Part shown: piece after piece, positions 60,161 through 64,000 of the stretch
Numbering within the stretch: position 1 is the first letter of the stretch
Layout of the letters: every line of letters begins with the position of its first letter
Assembly (NCBI GenBank): GCA_023053685.1
Contig: JALIGW010000058.1
Coordinates: forward strand, 3,310,045 to 3,374,044
Reading direction: 5' to 3'
Length of the DNA stretch: 64,000 bases
DNA from: Diadophis punctatus similis
Lineage: Eukaryota; Chordata; Lepidosauria; Squamata; Dipsadidae
Program-made: the position numbers and the translations under genes
The notes under the pieces: model-generated
Told to the model about the DNA's origin: nothing
Database searches by the model: none
What the model saw: the letters and a program-made list of their open reading frames with translations, nothing else

Positions 60161-60724
60161 CTCCTACTCCCTCTCCCTCCCTCTCTCTCTTTCTCCTCTC
60201 TCTCTCCCCCCCCTCTCTGTCTCTCTGTCTGTCTCTCTCTGTCTGTCTCTCTCCCGCTCTCTCTCTCTCTCCCTCTCTCTGTTTCTCTCCCTCTCTCTCT
60301 GTCTTTCTCCCCCTCTCTCTGTCTCTCTCTTTCTCCCTCTCCCTCCTCTCCCTCTCTCCCTCTGTGTTTCTCTCCCTCCCTCTCTCTGTCTCTCTCTTTC
60401 TCCCTCTCCCTCTCTCCCTCCTCTCTCTCTCCCCCTCTCTGTCTCTGTCTCTGTCTCTGTCTCTCTCTGTCTCTCCCTCTCTCTGTGTGTGTTTCTCTCC
60501 CTCTCTCTGTCTCTCTCTTTCTCCCTCTCCCTCCTCTCCCTCTCTCCCTGTGTTTCTCTCCCTCCCTCCCTCTGTCTTTCTCCCCCTCCCTCCTCTCTCT
60601 GTCTCTCTCTTTCTCCCTCTCCCTCTCTCCCTCCTCTCCCTCTCTCTCTCCCTCCTCTCTCTCTCCCTCCTCTCTCTCTCCCCCTCTCTGTCTCTCTCTT
60701 TCTCCCTCTCCCTCCCTCCCTCTC
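60161..60724. repeat. CTCTGTCTCT-type polypyrimidine array
   Basis: 560 bp of CTCT, CCCT and CTGT words, with repeated blocks (TCTCTCTTTCTCCCTCTCCC at several places). All long frames here are artefacts. Confidence 0.96.
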
Positions 60725-61077
60725 CTGGTTGCAATTCAGCTCTGGTTTCTTGCCAGGGCACCAGTAACCCAACACCGGGCAAGCTGGTTTTGCCAGCTCC
60801 CAACTTCCAAAACACGGTTAAAAATTCAAAAAGGAAAGCGGTTTCCGATTGTCACCCGCGGCATAAAGTTACCCGCGCGTTCTGCAACCGCTGGCCGCAG
60901 CCGACCCACCTCCGGGAGCCCTGGTTGCAGCAAAGTTCAGGAAAAAGAGGTGAAGGTGCACCTGAGCATGTGCAAAGCGCATCGCCCTGCTTTCCCACGG
61001 GGGTTATTCCCAAAGGGGGGGGCACGTGCTTTGATTTTGGGGGTCTCTGATCCAGGGGTATCCAACCTTGGCAACTT
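60725..61077. other. No recognised feature
   Basis: GC-moderate unique-looking sequence, ending in a MITE-3 arm remnant (TATCCAACCTTGGCAACTTT). Confidence 0.4.
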
Positions 61078-61255
61078 TTTGTTGCTTGTATCCTTACGAT
61101 TCATATTAATATTGATTGCTTACTTAACCCTATGACAACCATTCTTGACAAATGTATCTTTTCTTTTATGTACACTGAGAGCATATGCACCAAAGACAAA
61201 TTCCTTGTGTGTCCAATCACACTTGGCCAATAAAGAATTCTATTCTATTCAGACT
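61078..61255 (+). mobile_element. LINE 3' end with (TTCTA)n tail, short copy
   Basis: TGTACACTGAGAGCATATGC, CAATCACACTTGGCCAATAA, AGAATTCTATTCTATTC, as at 54590-54680. Confidence 0.88.
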
Positions 61256-61299
61256 TGTGGAGTTCTGGAAGTTGGAGTCCACAAATCTTAAAAGTTAAG

Positions 61300-61482
61300 A
61301 GAATAACAGAGGGATCTTGTAGGTCATCTAGTCCAACCCCCACCCCAGCCCAAGCAGGAGAGCCTACCTACACCATTTCTGACAGATGGCAGTCCAGTCT
61401 CTTCTTGAAAGCCTCCAGGGATGAAGCTCCCACAACTTCCGAAGGCAACTTCTGATCCATCGGTTGATTGTTCCAAAGCTGC
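61300..61482 (-). mobile_element. CR1 3' fragment (minus)
   Basis: TCTAGTCCAACCCCCACCCC, TGACAGATGGCAGTCCAGTC, GATGAAGCTCCCACAACTTC. Confidence 0.88.
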
Positions 61483-61529
61483 CAAAATTAAGAGACCCCC
61501 TACTCTACTACCCTCTTTACTGGGGATCC

Positions 61530-62110
61530 GGAATCCTCCTTCTTCTCAAAAACCTCGCGAAAAGCGAGTCACGGGTGGAAATCTTTCCAGGGCACTCTGC
61601 ATGACCTCGGAGGGTCCTCTCTCGCCCGCATCTGGGGGTGGGGAGCTCTAAAAGTCCACTGGAGCGAGGGTCGCGCGCTACTCCACCCACCCACCCACCG
61701 CGGGGGACGAGACCCCCACGCGCCGCTTTCCAAGTTTCAGGTGGGTGGGTGGGAAACTGGCCACCACTGTCCAGGCTTACCAGCTCGACGGGTCGCTCTC
61801 GGGGGTCCTCCGGCCGCCCCCAACCTTGCGCCTGGTCCAGCCTGTCCGGCTTCATGGCGCAGCGCTGGCCGCGGCGGGGCAGGGCAGGCGGGGACTTTTA
61901 AGCGCAGCGGAGGCGCCCCCGCCCCGTCGCAGCTGCGGACGGGACACACCCCCTGCGGCCCAGATAGACCCCCCCTTCCCTTCCCACCTCCCCGCCGCCG
62001 CCCTTCCCAGGCAGGGCGAGAAGAAGGGGGTCTCTGAGCGCATCCAGGCGGCTGGGCAGGGGGTCTCCCCGGGCTGAGCCCTGCAGGGCCGGGGGCTGCG
62101 CGGCCTTAGA
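61530..62110 (-). promoter_or_regulatory. REM1: CpG-rich segment, candidate REM1 promoter
   Basis: The second CpG-dense stretch in the window, 10 kb upstream of the REM1 start codon with no other gene recognised between. It contains CCGCCGCGGCCAGCGCTGCG and a good minus-strand donor (61780). Assignment to REM1 is inferred from position and strand. Confidence 0.55.
61781..61870 (-). other. REM1: Candidate REM1 leader exon with upstream ORF
   Basis: On the minus strand an ATG at 61855 (GCGCCATGAAG) opens 25 codons, MKPDRLDQAQGWGRPEDPRE then RPVEL, ending at CTG|GTAAGC (61781/61780). Spliced to the acceptor at 51662, the frame continues 14 codons and stops at a TGA overlapping the REM1 ATG. The 5' limit of the exon is unknown. 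Confidence 0.4.
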
Positions 62111-62277
62111 AAAGTGAATTGATGCCCTGTGAGCATGGATCAGTACCAGCACCATCTGCCCTGGGGAAGACCCAGCCTGGCATTCGTCTCAGCTGCCTTC
62201 ACTTGGCACTGCCAAGCTCTGGTTTTCCTTGGAAACTCACATTCCTTCCGGGAAGGGGGAATAACTGAAGCGGATAA
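62111..62277. other. No recognised feature
   Basis: Unassigned sequence. Confidence 0.4.
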
Positions 62278-62690
62278 CAAAGTTGGAAGGGACCTCGGAG
62301 GTCTTCTAGTCCAACCCTCTGCTCAAGCAGAAGACCCTACACAATTCTGGACAAATGTCCAGAATTCGCTGGTTGGGGAATTCTGGGAGTTGAAGTCCAG
62401 ACATCTTCAAGTTGCCAAGGTTGGGAAACACTGGTCTAGTCTCTTCTTGAGAGCCTCCAGTGATGGAGCACCCACAACTTCTGGTGGCAAGCAGTTCCAC
62501 TGGTTAATTGTTCTAACAGTCAGGAAATTTCTCCTCTTCTCAAGTTCTCTCCTTGATTAGTTTCCATCCATTATTTCTTGTATCCGTTTATTTCTTCGGG
62601 TGGTTTGGAAAATAGGCTGACCCCCCTCTTCTTTGGGGCAGCCCCTCAAATACTAGAAGACTGCTGTCATGTCTCCCCTTCCAATTTCGT
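62278..62690 (-). mobile_element. CR1 3' fragment (minus) with MITE-3 insert
   Basis: Tail AAAGTTGGAAGGGACCTCGG at 62279; a partial MITE-3 at about 62355-62438; body resumes GTCTAGTCTCTTCTTGAGAG. Confidence 0.85.
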
Positions 62691-62985
62691 TATTCCGTAT
62701 TTGGGATCCAGATGGCTCCCTGGGGCCGTTCAGAGACCAAGGTGGATCTGTGAGAAAGGGTTTAATGAGAGTAGCAGATGCTCAGCAATGCCCAAGCTCA
62801 GCCCTCCATCGCAATGTTGATGCTTACCAGGACTTTCCGCCCCAATCCCAATGTGGAATTTCTCAGAAAATGTGCATTTTTTTAAAAAAAGGAGGTAGGC
62901 CCCTCCCCATCTTTTTTTATTCCGAATTAACCCAGAACAAATTAGTTCTTGAATTAAGCTCTCTCTTGGGTGCCCTAGAGGCCAA
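62691..62985. other. No recognised feature
   Basis: Unassigned sequence. Confidence 0.4.
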
Positions 62986-63600
62986 GGGTCTCCAATCTTG
63001 GCAACTTTAAGATTTGTGGACTTTAACTCCCAGAGTTCCTCAGCCAGCAAAGCTTTGCCAAGGTTGCTAGCTGAGGAACTCTGGGAGTTGAAGTCCACAA
63101 GTCTTAAAGTGGACAAGGTTGCTGGCTGAGGAATTCTGGGAGTTGAAGTCCACAAGCGGACAAGGTTGCTGGCTGAGGAATTCTGGGAGTTGAAGTCCAC
63201 AAGTGGACAAGGTTGCTGGCTGAGGAATTCTGGGAGTTGAAGTCCACAAGTCTAAAAGTGGACAAGGTTGCTGGCTGAGGAATTCTGGGAGTTGAAGTCC
63301 ACAAGTGGACAAGGTTGCTGGCTGAGGAATTCTGGGAGTTGAAGTCCACAAGTCTTAAAGTGGACAAGGTTGCTGGCTGAGGAATTCTGGGAGTTGAAGT
63401 CCACAAGTGTTAAAGTGGCCAAGGTTGCTGGCTGAGGAATTCTGGGAGTTGAAGTCCACAAGTCTTAAAGTAGCCAAGGTTGCTGGCTGAGGAATTCTGG
63501 GAGTTGAAGTCCACAAGTCTTAAAGTGGACAAGGTTGCTGGCTGAGGAACTCTGGGAGTTGAAGTCCACAAGTCTAAAAGTGGCCAAGGTTGGGGACCCC
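62986..63600. repeat. MITE-3 arm tandem array, about ten units of 47-58 bp
   Basis: Opens as a MITE-3 (TCTCCAATCTTGGCAACTTT), then repeats GGCTGAGGAATTCTGGGAGT, TGAAGTCCACAAGTCTTAAA and GTGGACAAGGTTGC, and closes with the right arm CCAAGGTTGGGGACCCCTGG. Some units lack CTTAAAGT-type bases and are shorter. Confidence 0.93.
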
Positions 63601-63745
63601 TGGTCCCCTGCCCTAGACCAATGAACACTGCAGGTAAACCTCAACATGACCAAAACTAACAAGAATTACCTGTATTTATATTATTTGTATTTATTTATTT
63701 ACTACCTGACTTTATTAGGGTTTTTTTAATAAACAACTCGCACAG

Positions 63746-63906
63746 TGGAGCTAGTCCTCAACGTACGACCACAAGTGAGCCCAATATTCCCGTTGCTAAG
63801 CGAGACAGCTGCTCGGAGAGTTCTGCTTCATTTTATGACCTGTCTTGCCGCAGGTCACTTTAAACGGTCACTAAATGAATGGAAGTGAGTTGAGGACTAC
63901 CTGTGC
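63746..63906. mobile_element. MITE-1, internally deleted
   Basis: GCTAGTCCTCAACGTACGAC to GTGAGTTGAGGACTACCTGT; about half of the interior is missing. Confidence 0.82.
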
Positions 63907-64000
63907 GGAACAGCCCCAGAGCTGGCCAAAGATACGAAAATTTTGCATTTGCTCCAATTTTTTCCCTTTTCATCGGCGTTTCTCTATCTGCTCCGTTTCA

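Noticed and set aside
60083..61135. 350-codon open frame
   Set aside because: It runs through a CTCTGTCTCT repeat and gives a Ser/Leu/Pro repeat. No domain, splice structure or start context supports a gene.
61890..61900. TATA-like CTTAAAAG as the REM1 core promoter
   Set aside because: It would place the start site only about 10 bases before the candidate leader ATG; CpG-island promoters usually lack TATA boxes.

Overview
The window looks like nuclear DNA of a squamate reptile, most likely a colubroid snake. The signs are dense CR1 LINE fragments, Bov-B LINE 3' ends, tRNA-derived SINEs, GATA and GAATA microsatellites, and many short hAT-type elements with 8-bp target duplications. Almost every open frame in it is repeat sequence or chance. 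The two host genes were recognised by reading spliced translations against the human proteins from memory; no search was run.

Both genes are on the minus strand, transcribed towards coordinate 1, in the same order and orientation as human chromosome 20q11 (REM1 upstream, HM13 downstream). HM13 (signal peptide peptidase) contributes its first three coding exons: exon 1 at 15025-15198 under a CpG-rich promoter, exon 2 at 10256-10354 and exon 3 at 3262-3344; the rest lies beyond position 1. REM1 (RGK-family small GTPase) is complete: coding exons at 51290-51620, 49968-50050, 48575-48785 and 44700-44977 join in frame to 300 residues. A CpG-rich segment at 61530-62110 is the best candidate for its promoter and 5' leader exon.

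Layout: 1-3.2 kb, repeats; 3.2-15.2 kb, HM13 5' part with repeat-rich introns; 15.4-44.6 kb, intergenic mosaic of CR1, hAT, Tc1/mariner-like, LTR, Bov-B and SINE copies, a 67-bp SINE-derived minisatellite (15.8-17.4 kb), a 144-bp polypyrimidine minisatellite (39.3-39.96 kb) and a 47-bp array (41.5-42.8 kb); 44.7-51.6 kb, REM1 coding exons; 51.6-61.5 kb, the putative first REM1 intron, with a 3.6-kb cytosine-poor GAATA/GAATTA array; 61.5-64 kb, CpG-rich segment and a second hairpin-derived array.

Most unusual: (1) two 668-bp hAT-like elements that each carry what looks like the captured first coding exon of EAF1 with its 5' flank and splice donor; (2) five hAT-like insertions at the same point of the CR1 3' end; (3) an open 90-codon HHEX exon-1 fragment joined to LINE sequence; (4) arrays grown from the insides or tails of transposons. 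In the entries, 'MITE-1' is the palindromic element with ends like AGGTAGTCCTCGACTTACGA; 'MITE-2' has ends like CAGAGGTGGGTTT and interior ACCGGTTCT motifs; 'MITE-3' is the hairpin element built on GACTTCAACTCCCAGAATTC; 'MITE-4' has ends like CAGTGATGGCGAACC. These are working names.
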